NCBI RefSeq assembly: GCF_040276065.1
Contig: NZ_JBELOI010000012.1
Coordinates: forward strand, 1 to 64,000
Source of the DNA: Castellaniella sp040276065
Lineage (GTDB): Bacteria; Pseudomonadota; Gammaproteobacteria; Burkholderiales; Burkholderiaceae_B
Length of the DNA: 64,000 bases
Reading direction: 5' to 3'
In this document: piece after piece, positions 8,438 through 16,989 of the stretch
Layout: each line of letters begins with the position of its first letter
Numbering within the stretch: the first letter of the stretch is position 1
Position numbers and translations under genes: made by a program
The notes under the pieces: model-generated
The model's database searches: none
What the model was told of the DNA's origin: nothing
The model's input: only the letters and a program-made list of their open reading frames with translations

Positions 8438-10033
8438 TCAGCGGTGAGTCGGAACCGCCGGCGGATCGCCGCCGGGTGTGCCGGTGCTCGGCGACAGCGT
8501 GGGTGGTGCCATCCCCTTGTGGTAGGTGATGGCCATGGGCTGCAGGCTGCGGGTGTCGGGTGCCGGCGCGGCGCAGGCGGCGAGTGTCTCGCGGCTCAGC
8601 GCCAGAGCGCCGGCCTCGTCCGGGGCTTGGGCATTGGGCGGCGCGATGTCCAGCGCCGCGAGGACGCGGTGTGCCAGCGCCAGCCAGCGATATTGCTGCT
8701 GCACCAGATCGAATTCGCCGTTGAGGTGTGCGCGGCGGGCCTCGAAGAGCTCATTGGAGGTGTCGAGCAAGTCCAGCAGCGAGCGTTGGCCGATCCGGAA
8801 TTGCTCTTCGGCGGCGATGCTGACCTTGTTCATGGCCTGCTCGCGCTGGCGCAGGAACGGCAATTGCTCCTGCAGCCGTGTCATATTGCTCCAGGTCAGC
8901 GCAAGCTCCTGCTGGGCGTTGCGGCAGGTGTAGTCGCGCACGTCGCGCGCCGCATAGCGGTCGGCCGCGCTCTGGCGCAGGCGCGCGGCGTCGGCCCCGC
9001 CGCGGTACAGGTTGTACGAAAGCACGACCGCGACGCTGGAGCTGTGCAGATTGCGTGAGCTGTCGTCGGGCAGGGTGGTATCCACGCCGGTGCCGGCGCG
9101 TAACTGGATGGTGGGCGCGAAGCGGCCGCGGGCGGCGTCGCGCGCGGCGTCGGCGGCCAGCAACAGCGCCTGCTTGGACAGGATGCCGGGACTGCTCGCC
9201 AGCGCGGGCAGGAAGTCGGTCGGCCGGACGGGAATCTGCGCAGTCACGTCGGGCGCTTGCGCCAGGCGCTCGGGGGGGGCCTCGCCGGCGATGCGCCGGT
9301 AGCGCTGTTCGACCGAGATCAGGTTGTTGGATTCGGTGATCAGGTTGGTCTGGGCGAGCGCGAGGCGGCTGACGGCTTGTTCGTAATCCACGCCGCGACC
9401 CACGCCCGAGCTTTCCCGCTCGGCGAGCAATTTCAGGGTGTGCTCGTGGATCCTGTAGTTGTCCTTGGCCAGCGCGATCATCTGGCGATAGCGCTGGAGG
9501 TCGAGGTAGGCGTTGATGGCGTCCGCCGCCAGGGTATCCGTGGTGGCCAGCAGCTCGTAGTACTTGGAAACTTTCTCGAGGCCGAGCTTGCGCACGCTGT
9601 TGATAGACGTGAAACCGTCATACAGCAGTTGCGTCAGTTGCAGCGAATAGGCGTTGCGGTGCCAGTCCGACGGGGGCGCGCCCGGCGTGTCGCCGCGCCA
9701 TTCGTGGCCGGTCTGGCCCTGGAGTTGGATCTCGGGCCGCAGCGCGCCGCGGGTGATGTTCTGGCCTTCGAGCGCGGATTGGAAGGCCTGGAACTGGGCG
9801 AGAATTTCCGGGTTGGTGACGATGGATTTTTCGACGACTTCGCGCAACGTCGTGCCGGAGGCGGGCGGAAACTGGGCGGCGCCCACCCAGCCGCAGACCG
9901 CCACGCCGATCAACGCGGTCGGCAGGAGGAGGCTGGCGCGCCAGCGGTGTGGCGGGCGGGGGGATGTCTGGAGGTAGGTGCAAGCGATCGGGGGTTTGTC
10001 AGCCGATCGCCTTGCATCTGGTCGAAACTGCAT
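8438..10033 (-). CDS. TolC-family outer-membrane channel of the type I secretion system
   Basis: A 531-residue outer-membrane efflux protein, first gene of the secretion operon. After a long N-terminus there is a hydrophobic signal (LLLPTALIGVAVCGW) ending near GAAQF, then two OEP-type halves with long helices and the conserved start TLREVVEKSIVTNPEI; LLYDGFTSI and VVLSYNLYRGGADAAR are typical strands and turns of TolC/LapE/AggA proteins. The proline-rich C-terminal tail is probably dispensable. The assigned ATG has a weak ribosome site and the pre-signal segment is unusually long (about 30 residues), so the true start could be further in. It would form the channel with the HlyD adaptor and ABC exporter encoded downstream. 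Confidence 0.9.
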   Translation of the reverse strand: MQFRPDARRSADKPPIACTYLQTSPRPPHRWRASLLLPTALIGVAVCGWVGAAQFPPASGTTLREVVEKSIVTNPEILAQFQAFQSALEGQNITRGALRPEIQLQGQTGHEWRGDTPGAPPSDWHRNAYSLQLTQLLYDGFTSINSVRKLGLEKVSKYYELLATTDTLAADAINAYLDLQRYRQMIALAKDNYRIHEHTLKLLAERESSGVGRGVDYEQAVSRLALAQTNLITESNNLISVEQRYRRIAGEAPPERLAQAPDVTAQIPVRPTDFLPALASSPGILSKQALLLAADAARDAARGRFAPTIQLRAGTGVDTTLPDDSSRNLHSSSVAVVLSYNLYRGGADAARLRQSAADRYAARDVRDYTCRNAQQELALTWSNMTRLQEQLPFLRQREQAMNKVSIAAEEQFRIGQRSLLDLLDTSNELFEARRAHLNGEFDLVQQQYRWLALAHRVLAALDIAPPNAQAPDEAGALALSRETLAACAAPAPDTRSLQPMAITYHKGMAPPTLSPSTGTPGGDPPAVPTHR

Positions 10034-10338
10034 GCCTACGATGTCGTCATATATGGCACGGCGGAGCTACAGGTTTCTGGCCTTGTATTCTTGGGGCATG
10101 ACCGTGCATCTGGGCCGGTGCGCCGTGGTGCGCCGCTTTGGGAAGCCATTCTGGCGTGGATTCATCGGCACTGCCGGATGCAGGTGGAATTATCCATGAA
10201 ACTCATGGAATTCACAAATGTTTACCATAGTATTTCCAAACATTCCAAAGACAGGCCGGCCTGGCGGCGAGTCATGGGGACAGCCAGCTCCGGATCGCGT
10301 CGCTGACAGTACCAGAAACTCCGGGTCTGCTCGCTGGC
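10034..10338. other. 305-bp intergenic region upstream of the secretion operon
   Basis: No convincing gene in either direction. It holds the downstream end of gshA and the likely promoter of the tolC-like operon, both on the minus strand. The middle (about 10185-10250) is AT-richer than its surroundings and contains an inverted repeat. A short self-complementary CAGGCCGGCCTG at about 10253-10264 lacks a loop and a clear T-tract, so I do not call it a terminator. Confidence 0.6.
10186..10213. promoter_or_regulatory. Imperfect palindrome, possible operator of the secretion operon
   Basis: TCCATGA (10193-10199) and TCATGGA (10203-10209) form 7-bp arms around AAC. Outside them, GAATT and AATTC continue the dyad with a 2-base bulge. 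It lies about 160-180 bp upstream of the tolC-like start, in an AT-rich patch. A binding site for a regulator is plausible but unproven. Confidence 0.35.
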
Positions 10339-11901
10339 TCACCTGAGCGCCGCATGAAAGCGCGCCACGTACTGCTCGAATGTCTCGGTGTCGCTCGCCT
10401 CGAGGGCGGCCTGCTCGTCGATCGAGCGGCGGGCCGCCTCGTCGTAGTCCGCCACGGATGCCGGGGCGAGGGCGCGCGCCTTGAGGGCTGCCCAGTGAGC
10501 CTGGCTTTGGCGTAAGGTCCAGTCGTGGAATTCGGCGCCGTTGTCGCGCAGTTGGGCGAGCAGGTGGGCCGAAGGGGTCGCCTCGGGGTCGAGGAGCTTG
10601 GCGCGTTGCGTCTCGAGCGCCGTTGCGTGGACGTCGCCGCCCAGCGCCTGGTCGAGCAAGGCGGCATAGGGCTGCACGTGGTCCAGGATTTCAAGCCCCC
10701 AGTCGCGCAGCGGCGCCTCGCGTCCACCGCGCGCCAGGGCCAGGCCGGGGCGGCGCCCCTCACGCGCGACGAGGGCAAAGTTGCCTTGGCTTTCCTGGCA
10801 GAAACCAGGGGGCGGGAACAGCGGGCTGTCCTCGACGGCGCAGTGGAGCAGGAAGGCGTCGAGGAACCGGCTGGTCTGGACGTCGATGCCTGCAGGCGCT
10901 TGTGGGTCGATGTCCATGCAGCGCACCTCGATGTACTGGATGCCGCGTTGGCGCAGTGCCGTGATGGGGCGTTCGCAGCGGCCCGTGATCTGCTTGGGCC
11001 GGATGCTCGAGTAGTACTCGTTCTCGATCTGGAGGATGTTGGTGTTCAACTGGATCCAGCGCCCGTCGCGGTGCGTGCCCAGGGCCTCGTAGGCCGGCCA
11101 GGGGGTGGTGACCGCGGCGTGGATCCGCGCCGAGAAGGTGTCCAGGTCGTTGTAGCAGAGGGCGAGGTCGGACTGGATGGGATTCTTGTAGCCCAAGTCG
11201 CTCATGCGCAGGCTGGTGGCCCAGGGCAGGATGCGGGTGTCGGGGCCGAGGGCCTGGAACTGGCGCTCGATCCCCGAGCGCTGAAGGAAGCTGCGCGAGA
11301 CGGCCGGCGAGGCGCCAAACAGGTACATCAGCAGCCAGGCTTGGCGCATGAAGTTGCGGATCAGGGCCATATAGCCCGAGTTGCGTTGCTCTGTCGGGGT
11401 GTCGCCCTCGGCCCCGAGCACCTCCCAAGCCGCCTCGGGCAGTGAAAGGTTATAGTGCACGCCGGCGATGCACTGCATGACCTTGCCATAGCGCCAGGAC
11501 AAGCCTTCACGGTATACGTGCTTGAGCATTCCTGTATTCGAGGTGCCGTACCAGCCGACCGGAATGTCGGCCTCGACCGGCAGGTGCGCGGGCATGGATT
11601 GGTTCCAGACGGCTTCGTCGGGATTGCGCAGCGCCACGAAGGCGTGCGTGTCCAGCAGCTCGTCGATCAGGGACTGTGCGTCCGTGTGTGTCCCGGTGAT
11701 CAGCTCCAGCAGGGCCTCGGAATAGTCGGTGGTGATGCGGGGATTGGCCAGAGCCGATCCCAGCGCGCTGGGGTGCGGCGTGTTGGCAAGCAGACCCTTG
11801 TCATCGACCCGCAGGCCTTCCTTTTCGATGCCGCGCAAAATGCCCCGCAGTAGATCGGGCCGTGCGGCCAGGCGTGCACGCCGTTCGGTGGCGTTGGTCA
11901 T
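10339..11901 (-). CDS. gshA: Glutamate-cysteine ligase
   Basis: A 520-residue proteobacterial-type glutamate-cysteine ligase, which catalyses the ATP-dependent first step of glutathione synthesis in the cytoplasm. Recognisable segments are GIEKEGLRV near residue 25 (ATP/glutamate site), TDYSEALLELITG, GVHYNLSLPE, the AWLLMYLFGASPA block and IQYIEVRCMDIDP. Length matches the E. coli GshA family. No obvious ribosome site precedes the ATG. It is divergent from the lipoprotein gene, with an 84-bp gap. gshB is not in the window. Confidence 0.95.
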   Translation of the reverse strand: MTNATERRARLAARPDLLRGILRGIEKEGLRVDDKGLLANTPHPSALGSALANPRITTDYSEALLELITGTHTDAQSLIDELLDTHAFVALRNPDEAVWNQSMPAHLPVEADIPVGWYGTSNTGMLKHVYREGLSWRYGKVMQCIAGVHYNLSLPEAAWEVLGAEGDTPTEQRNSGYMALIRNFMRQAWLLMYLFGASPAVSRSFLQRSGIERQFQALGPDTRILPWATSLRMSDLGYKNPIQSDLALCYNDLDTFSARIHAAVTTPWPAYEALGTHRDGRWIQLNTNILQIENEYYSSIRPKQITGRCERPITALRQRGIQYIEVRCMDIDPQAPAGIDVQTSRFLDAFLLHCAVEDSPLFPPPGFCQESQGNFALVAREGRRPGLALARGGREAPLRDWGLEILDHVQPYAALLDQALGGDVHATALETQRAKLLDPEATPSAHLLAQLRDNGAEFHDWTLRQSQAHWAALKARALAPASVADYDEAARRSIDEQAALEASDTETFEQYVARFHAALR

Positions 11902-11985
11902 GATGGAATCGGGTTGATGTCGAGGGCGCTCATTTTAACCGAGGTCGTACAATGCACGGTTGGCTTGCTCTGGAGAGGGGGCATC

Positions 11986-12504
11986 TTGGTTCGATGGATG
12001 TTGGCTGCGGCATGCGCTCTGGCGCTGACGGGGTGTTCGCCCGAATTTGATTGGCGCTCGGTCCAGGTCGCCGATGGCGTGATCACCGGGGTCCTGCCGG
12101 CGCGACCCCGGTCCGAGACTCGGGAGGTGAACTTTGACGGGCATCCCCTGAATCTGACGATGACGATGGCGCAGGCCGGTTCGGTGCTGTTCGCTCTGGG
12201 CCATGCGCCCTTGCCGGACGCTTTGCGCGCGGATTCGCAGGCGGCCGAGGCGCTGGCTCGCGGCGTCATCTTGTCGTTTTACGCCAGTCTGGGCGTGCCG
12301 CCGCCCGAGCCGCCGCCCGCACCGGGCGAGCGCTTCGTCATCGAGGGCGGGGCGCCGGGGCAATCCGTCCGGCTCGAGGCGCTGGTGACCTTCAGCACGC
12401 GGGATTTGCTCGAGGCAGTGGTGACTGCCGAGCCAGCCGCCTTTGATCGGGCGCCTGTGAGGGATTTCTGGCTGGGTTTGCGAATGCCGTCCGGCGCACG
12501 CTGA
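11986..12504 (+). CDS. Putative lipoprotein of unknown function
   Basis: A 172-residue protein with a lipoprotein signal: LVRWMLAAACALALTGC, where the Cys would be lipidated. The TTG at 11986 is chosen because GGAGAGGGG lies 5-6 bases upstream; an ATG at 11998 is the alternative. The mature part is globular and proline-rich in the middle (PPPEPPPAPGERF), with no family I can name. A TACAAT hexamer at 11948-11953 could be its -10 box. Its 3' 113 bp are overlapped antisense by a LuxR-domain gene. Confidence 0.7.
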   Translation: MVRWMLAAACALALTGCSPEFDWRSVQVADGVITGVLPARPRSETREVNFDGHPLNLTMTMAQAGSVLFALGHAPLPDALRADSQAAEALARGVILSFYASLGVPPPEPPPAPGERFVIEGGAPGQSVRLEALVTFSTRDLLEAVVTAEPAAFDRAPVRDFWLGLRMPSGAR

Positions 12505-12694
12505 TCAGCCCACCCTGCAAGGCCGTCGTGATCGCGGCCTGCCGCGTCCGTACGGCGAGCTTGGTGCAGGTATTGGAGATGTGAAAGTTGACGGTGCGCT
12601 CGGCGATGCCCAGGATCCGGCCGATCTCCCAACTGGTTTTGCCTTGGGCCGCCCAGAGCAGGCATTCCCGTTCGCGGGCAGTCAACGGTTTCAT
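12392..12694 (-). CDS. LuxR-type DNA-binding protein lacking a sensory domain
   Basis: The protein is about 100 residues from the ATG at 12694 (MKPLTARERE), which has AGGAGG 9 bases upstream. The ATG at 12703 directly abuts that site and is less likely. Residues 3-65 are a complete quorum-sensing-type helix-turn-helix (LTARERECLLWAAQGKTS, GIAERTVNFHIS, TRQAAITTALQGGLI). No autoinducer-binding or receiver domain can fit upstream, because metX begins on the other strand at 12919. The C-terminal ~35 residues after GGLIS are basic and proline-rich, and are encoded largely antisense to the lipoprotein gene. It could be a stand-alone regulator such as GerE, or the surviving end of a larger LuxR gene. 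Confidence 0.7.
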   Translation of the reverse strand: MKPLTARERECLLWAAQGKTSWEIGRILGIAERTVNFHISNTCTKLAVRTRQAAITTALQGGLISVRRTAFANPARNPSQAPDQRRLARQSPLPRANPAC

Positions 12695-12918
12695 GGTGCT
12701 CATCCTCCTGTGAATCTCTTTTTTATCCGAAAACGTTAGCAAAAGTATCAGCTTCGTTCGAAGGGGTAAACCCACAGGTGCCGCATCCTTGATTCAGGTT
12801 CAGGTCGAAGGCCGAATTGTGGGGCCTGCGGCAGCGGGTGCTAGAATGGTCCCACGAATTTGCGCCGATTTGCCTGATCCGCTTGCGGGCGCTCCATAAA
12901 TCCAGCTAAAGAGGTCCC

Positions 12919-14145
12919 ATGACCGTTATTCCCGTGACTTCCGCCCCCGCCGTGCGCGCCGAGGTGCCCGCAGGCAGCGTGGGCTACGTATCCCCTGAGT
13001 ACCTCTCTTTTGGCGAGCCCCTCGCCCTGTCCAGCGGTCAGATCCTGCCCGCCTACACTCTGGCGGTCGAGACGTATGGCGTGCTGAACGCCGAACGCAG
13101 CAACGCGGTCCTGATCTGCCATGCCCTGAACGCGTCGCACCACGTGGCCGGGATGGATGCCGACCAGCCCGACAGCGTGGGCTGGTGGGACAATATGGTG
13201 GGCCCGGGCAAGGCCGTGGATACCGACAGGTTCTTTGTGATCGGTGTCAACAACATTGGATCGTGCTTTGGCTCGACCGGCCCGGTCAGCATCAATCCCG
13301 AGACCGGCGAGCCCTGGGGAGCCTCCTTTCCCCTGTTGACCGTCGAGGACTGGGTGCGCGCGCAGGCGCGGGTGGCCGATCATTTCGGCATCGAAAAGCT
13401 CGCGGTCGTGATGGGCGGGTCGCTCGGGGGGATGCAGGCGCTGAGCTGGTCGATCACCTGTCCGGAGCGCGTCGGCCACTGTATCGTGATCGCCAGCACG
13501 GCCCGCCTGAGCGCCCAGAATATTGCGTTCAACGAGGTGGCCCGGCGGGCCATCATCACTGATCCCGATTTCCGGGGCGGCCACTATTACGCGCATGGCG
13601 TGGTGCCGGCGCACGGCCTGTCGGTCGCCCGGATGGTGGGACACATCACCTATCAGTCCGACGAGGTGATGGCCGAGAAGTTCGGCCGCGCCCAGCGCGC
13701 GCCGGGCCCCGGCGGCCAGTTCCACTACAACTACGATGTCGAGTTCGAGGTCGAGTCCTATCTGCGCTATCAGGGCGAGAAGTTCTCGCGCTATTTCGAT
13801 GCGAACACCTATCTGCTGTTGACGCGCGCGCTGGATTATTTCGATCCGGCGCGCGATCACGGCGGCGACCTGGCAGAAGCGCTGGCGCCGGCGCAGGCGC
13901 GCTTTCTGCTGGTGTCGTTCTCGACGGATTGGCGTTTTGCCCCCGAGCATTCCCGCGAGATCGTGCGCGCGCTGCTCAAGAATCGCCACGAGGTGACCTA
14001 CGCCGAGATCGACGCGCCGCATGGCCACGACGCCTTTTTACTCGAGGATCGCCGCTATCACGCGATCGTGCAAGGCTATATCGACGGCATCGCCGATCGC
14101 CTGGGGCTCCCGGCGCGCGAGCGCACGACGGGGGTACTGGCATGA
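12919..14145 (+). CDS. metX: Homoserine O-acyltransferase (MetX family)
   Basis: A 408-residue alpha/beta-hydrolase-fold enzyme that activates homoserine for methionine synthesis. The nucleophile elbow GGSLGGM puts the catalytic Ser at about 168, the Asp at about 337 (FSTDWRF) and the His at about 370 (GHDAFL). The oxyanion-side motif LICHALNASHHV is present. Betaproteobacterial members next to metW are often succinyl-CoA rather than acetyl-CoA users, so acyl specificity is left open. The start follows an AGAGG site. It overlaps metW by 4 bp (ATGA), the classic metX-metW arrangement. No SAM riboswitch was recognised in the 220 bp upstream. Confidence 0.95.
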   Translation: MTVIPVTSAPAVRAEVPAGSVGYVSPEYLSFGEPLALSSGQILPAYTLAVETYGVLNAERSNAVLICHALNASHHVAGMDADQPDSVGWWDNMVGPGKAVDTDRFFVIGVNNIGSCFGSTGPVSINPETGEPWGASFPLLTVEDWVRAQARVADHFGIEKLAVVMGGSLGGMQALSWSITCPERVGHCIVIASTARLSAQNIAFNEVARRAIITDPDFRGGHYYAHGVVPAHGLSVARMVGHITYQSDEVMAEKFGRAQRAPGPGGQFHYNYDVEFEVESYLRYQGEKFSRYFDANTYLLLTRALDYFDPARDHGGDLAEALAPAQARFLLVSFSTDWRFAPEHSREIVRALLKNRHEVTYAEIDAPHGHDAFLLEDRRYHAIVQGYIDGIADRLGLPARERTTGVLA

Positions 14146-14771
14146 GCATGCTCCATCGCGGATCGGGCCCGGCGCCGCGCGCCGACCTGTTGCGCATCGC
14201 GGACTGGATTGAGCCGGGCAGCCGGGTGCTCGACCTGGGGTGCGCCGATGGCACCTTGCTGGCCCATCTGCAGGGCACCCGGCAGGTGCGCGGCGCGGGG
14301 GTCGAACTGGATGACGACAGCGTGATCGCCGCAGTGCGCCGCGGCGTGCAGGTGATCCAGCAAAATCTTGAAGAAGGCCTGGCGCTATTTGGCGACGGGC
14401 AGTTCGACACGGTCGTCCTGTCGCAGACTCTGCAGTCCATGCACCATACCGAGCATATCCTGCACGAAATGGCCCGGGTGGCCCGCTATGGCATCGTGTC
14501 GTTTCCCAATTTCGGGTATTGGCCACATGGCTGGTCGATCCTGTGCGGACGCATGCCCGTGACCGGCCAGATGCCCTACGAGTGGTACAACACGCCGAAC
14601 ATCCACCTGTGCACCCTGCAGGACTTCCAGCGCCTGGCCGCGAAACTGGGCCTGCGCATCACGCATCTGGCAACGTTCCATGGCCAGCGCGAGATCCGCT
14701 TTCTCCAGGGATGGCGCAGCACGCTGGCGGTGTATCGCTTCGAGTCGCCCAATCCACGGACGGGCGCGTGA
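14142..14771 (+). CDS. metW: Methionine biosynthesis protein MetW
   Basis: A 209-residue class I SAM-methyltransferase-fold protein that works with MetX in homoserine acylation in many proteobacteria. The SAM-binding motif VLDLGCADG is near residue 30, followed by an acidic second motif (GVELDDD) and the typical MetW block PFNFGYWPH-like (SFPNFGYWPHGW). The start is set by the ATGA overlap with metX. It in turn overlaps the next gene by a GTGA, giving a metX-metW-ampG operon. Confidence 0.94.
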   Translation: MSMLHRGSGPAPRADLLRIADWIEPGSRVLDLGCADGTLLAHLQGTRQVRGAGVELDDDSVIAAVRRGVQVIQQNLEEGLALFGDGQFDTVVLSQTLQSMHHTEHILHEMARVARYGIVSFPNFGYWPHGWSILCGRMPVTGQMPYEWYNTPNIHLCTLQDFQRLAAKLGLRITHLATFHGQREIRFLQGWRSTLAVYRFESPNPRTGA

Positions 14772-16015
14772 GCGAGGGCTGGCGCGTCTATGCCAGCCGG
14801 CGGGTCGCGCCGCTGCTGGTCTTGGGATTCGCCAGCGGCCTGCCCCTGGCCCTGACCGGCGGCACTCTGCAGGCCTGGGCCACGGTCGAGCAGGTGTCCC
14901 TGCAGCAGATCGGTTTTCTGACACTGGTGGGTTCGGCCTATACCCTGAAGTTTCTGTGGGCCCCCCTGGTCGACCGCTATGCGCCGCCCTGGCTGGGGCG
15001 GCGACGCGGCTGGGTGTTCCTGACCCAGATCCTGCTTGCCCTGTCGATCGCCGCGATGGGTTTTTTCGCGCCGGGTGGGCATCTGGGCCTGCTGGCGCTG
15101 TTGGCGGTCTGGGTGGCCTTTCTGTCGGCGACCCAGGATATCGCCTTCGATGCTTACAGCACGGACGTCCTGCACAGGGATGAGCGCGCGGCGGGCGCGG
15201 CCCTCAAAGTCCTGGGCTACCGGTTGGCGATGATCGTCTCGGGCGGGCTGGCGCTGATCCTGGCGGATCAGTGGCTGGGTTGGCGCGGCATGTATATCGC
15301 CATGGGAGGCGTGATGGCGGCCTGTTCGCTGTCCACGCTGGTCGCGCCCGAGCCCGAGCGGGTGGCGGCGTCGCCACGCACCCTGCGCCTGGCGGTGGTC
15401 GAGCCGCTGCGCGAGTTCTTTCTGCGGCCCGAAGCCCTGTCGATTTTGCTGCTCATCGTCCTGTACAAGCTCGGCGACGCGTTTGCCGGTGCTTTGTCGA
15501 CGACCTTTTTGCTGCGCGGTGCCGGCTTCGATGTCACTGAGGTCGGCATGGTCAACAAAGTCTTCGGGCTGGCGGCCACGATCGTGGGCGCCCTGCTGGG
15601 CGGTGGACTGATGACGCGCCTGGGCCTGTATCGCTCGTTGATGCTGTTCGGCATCCTGCAGGCGGTGTCGAATTTCGGGTACTGGGTTCTGGCGGTCACG
15701 CCGGCGCACCTGTATTCGATGGCTGTCGTCGTGGCCGTCGAGAATCTCTGCGGCGGCCTGGGCACGGCGGCGTTCGTCGCGCTGCTGATGGGCCTGTGCC
15801 GGCAGCAGTTCTCGGCCACCCAGTTCGCTCTGCTGTCGGCCTTGTCGGCGGTGGGCCGCACCTATCTGGCCGGCCCGCTGACGCCGGTGCTGGTCGAGCG
15901 CTATGACTGGCCGCTGTTTTTCGTGCTGACCGTGCTGATCGCATTGCCCGGCCTGGTGCTGTTGTGGGCGCTGCGCCGCGAGGTCCGCGCTCTGGATGCG
16001 CCGGAAGCGGGCTGA
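14768..16015 (+). CDS. ampG: AmpG-type major facilitator permease (anhydromuropeptide transporter)
   Basis: A 415-residue inner-membrane transporter with about 12 hydrophobic segments. The N-terminus VLGFASGLPLALTGGTLQAW and the loop KFLWAPLVDR match AmpG, which imports GlcNAc-anhydroMurNAc peptides for cell-wall recycling. ATQDIAFDAY is the conserved motif after helix 4. The GTG start at 14768 overlaps the metW stop by 4 bp; in-frame codons further upstream lie inside metW and are rejected. Translation is probably coupled to metW although the functions differ. Confidence 0.9.
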   Translation: MSEGWRVYASRRVAPLLVLGFASGLPLALTGGTLQAWATVEQVSLQQIGFLTLVGSAYTLKFLWAPLVDRYAPPWLGRRRGWVFLTQILLALSIAAMGFFAPGGHLGLLALLAVWVAFLSATQDIAFDAYSTDVLHRDERAAGAALKVLGYRLAMIVSGGLALILADQWLGWRGMYIAMGGVMAACSLSTLVAPEPERVAASPRTLRLAVVEPLREFFLRPEALSILLLIVLYKLGDAFAGALSTTFLLRGAGFDVTEVGMVNKVFGLAATIVGALLGGGLMTRLGLYRSLMLFGILQAVSNFGYWVLAVTPAHLYSMAVVVAVENLCGGLGTAAFVALLMGLCRQQFSATQFALLSALSAVGRTYLAGPLTPVLVERYDWPLFFVLTVLIALPGLVLLWALRREVRALDAPEAG

Positions 16016-16071
16016 TGGCGCAGATGGGCGCAAGCGCCGGCACGCCCTGGGCTCGGTACGGGGTCGGGCCT

Positions 16072-16908
16072 TCAGACGGGCGCGGAGGATCCGGACGGGG
16101 TGTGCAGTCCGGCGTCGGTCATGAAGGCGCGTGGGGTCAGGCCGGTCGATTCCCGGAATGCGGCAATGAAGGACGACAGGCTGTCATAGCCACAGGCCAG
16201 GGCCACGTCGGTGATGCGGTCGCCGCGCTCGAGCAGCGGCAGGGCGTGGACCAGGCGGGCGCGCTGGCGCCACATGCGGAATCCCAGGCCGGTTTGCCGC
16301 ATGAACAGCCGCGTCAGGGTTTTGTCGGAAACCCCCAGGCGGCGGCTGTAATCCGTCAGGGACAGCGCCTCGTCGGGATGGCGATGCAGGTGTTCGCAGA
16401 TGGAGTGCAGGCGAGGGTCCGAGGGCCAGGGCAGGATCAGCCCGGCCTCGGGCGCCTGTGCCAGCCGATCAAGCATGACCTGGACGAGGCGCCCTTGGGC
16501 GCCGGCCTCGTCGTATTCGATGGGGAGGGTGCTGAAGCTGCGGATGAGCTCGTGCAACAGGGGGTCGATGACGAGGATGCGGCAGTCGGACCAGTGCAGC
16601 GGCAGCGCCTGGGCATCCAGATACAGGCTGCGGATGACGGTCCGGGGAGTGGTGCGCACCCTGTGTTCGATACCCGGTGGAATCCAGATGGCTCGGTGGG
16701 GCAGGGCCACGAAACGGGCATGCGCCGTCCAGACTTCAAGGTATCCTTGGATGGCATAGGACAACTGCGCCCACGTGTGCTTGTGGCGGCGCGGGATAAT
16801 CATGTTGGGTTGGCTCAGGATGTGGCCGTACACTCGCCGGGGCAGCTTGCGCAGCAACTGCCGCAACCCCGGGAGGGGGCCCCTGGTGTCCGTTGGCGAA
16901 TATTTCAT
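16072..16908 (-). CDS. AraC-family transcriptional regulator
   Basis: A 278-residue protein with a cupin-like sensing half (about 30-110: PRRHKHTWAQLSY, IPPGIEHRV) and a C-terminal pair of AraC helix-turn-helices (about 175-265: SLTDYSRRLGVSDKTLTRLFMRQTG, ITDVALACGYDSLSSFIAAFRESTGLTP). This layout resembles NimR/YeaM-type regulators, which control an adjacent divergent transporter. Here the divergent neighbour is the YfeH-like transporter 81 bp away, the likely target. The ATG has AAGG 2-6 bases upstream. Confidence 0.92.
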   Translation of the reverse strand: MKYSPTDTRGPLPGLRQLLRKLPRRVYGHILSQPNMIIPRRHKHTWAQLSYAIQGYLEVWTAHARFVALPHRAIWIPPGIEHRVRTTPRTVIRSLYLDAQALPLHWSDCRILVIDPLLHELIRSFSTLPIEYDEAGAQGRLVQVMLDRLAQAPEAGLILPWPSDPRLHSICEHLHRHPDEALSLTDYSRRLGVSDKTLTRLFMRQTGLGFRMWRQRARLVHALPLLERGDRITDVALACGYDSLSSFIAAFRESTGLTPRAFMTDAGLHTPSGSSAPV

Positions 16909-16989
16909 ATCCTTTTACGGCCAAACATTGGCTTCCATCCAGTTTAATCTACTCCTCGAGAGCCCCGGACCGCCGGAGCATTTCAAACC

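Noticed and set aside
9257..10306. 349-codon plus-strand frame opposite the tolC-like gene
   Set aside because: It mirrors the channel gene and runs into the intergenic region with no start signal.
12776..12918. SAM-sensing riboswitch upstream of metX
   Set aside because: No recognisable SAM aptamer core. Part of the region holds the start of the minus-strand LuxR-domain gene.
12841..14028. 395-codon open frame on the minus strand opposite metX
   Set aside because: The metX frame carries a full catalytic triad; this frame is its mirror and has no motifs.
14576..16033. 485-codon open frame on the minus strand opposite metW and ampG
   Set aside because: Gln/Arg/His-rich antisense translation of ampG; no family features.
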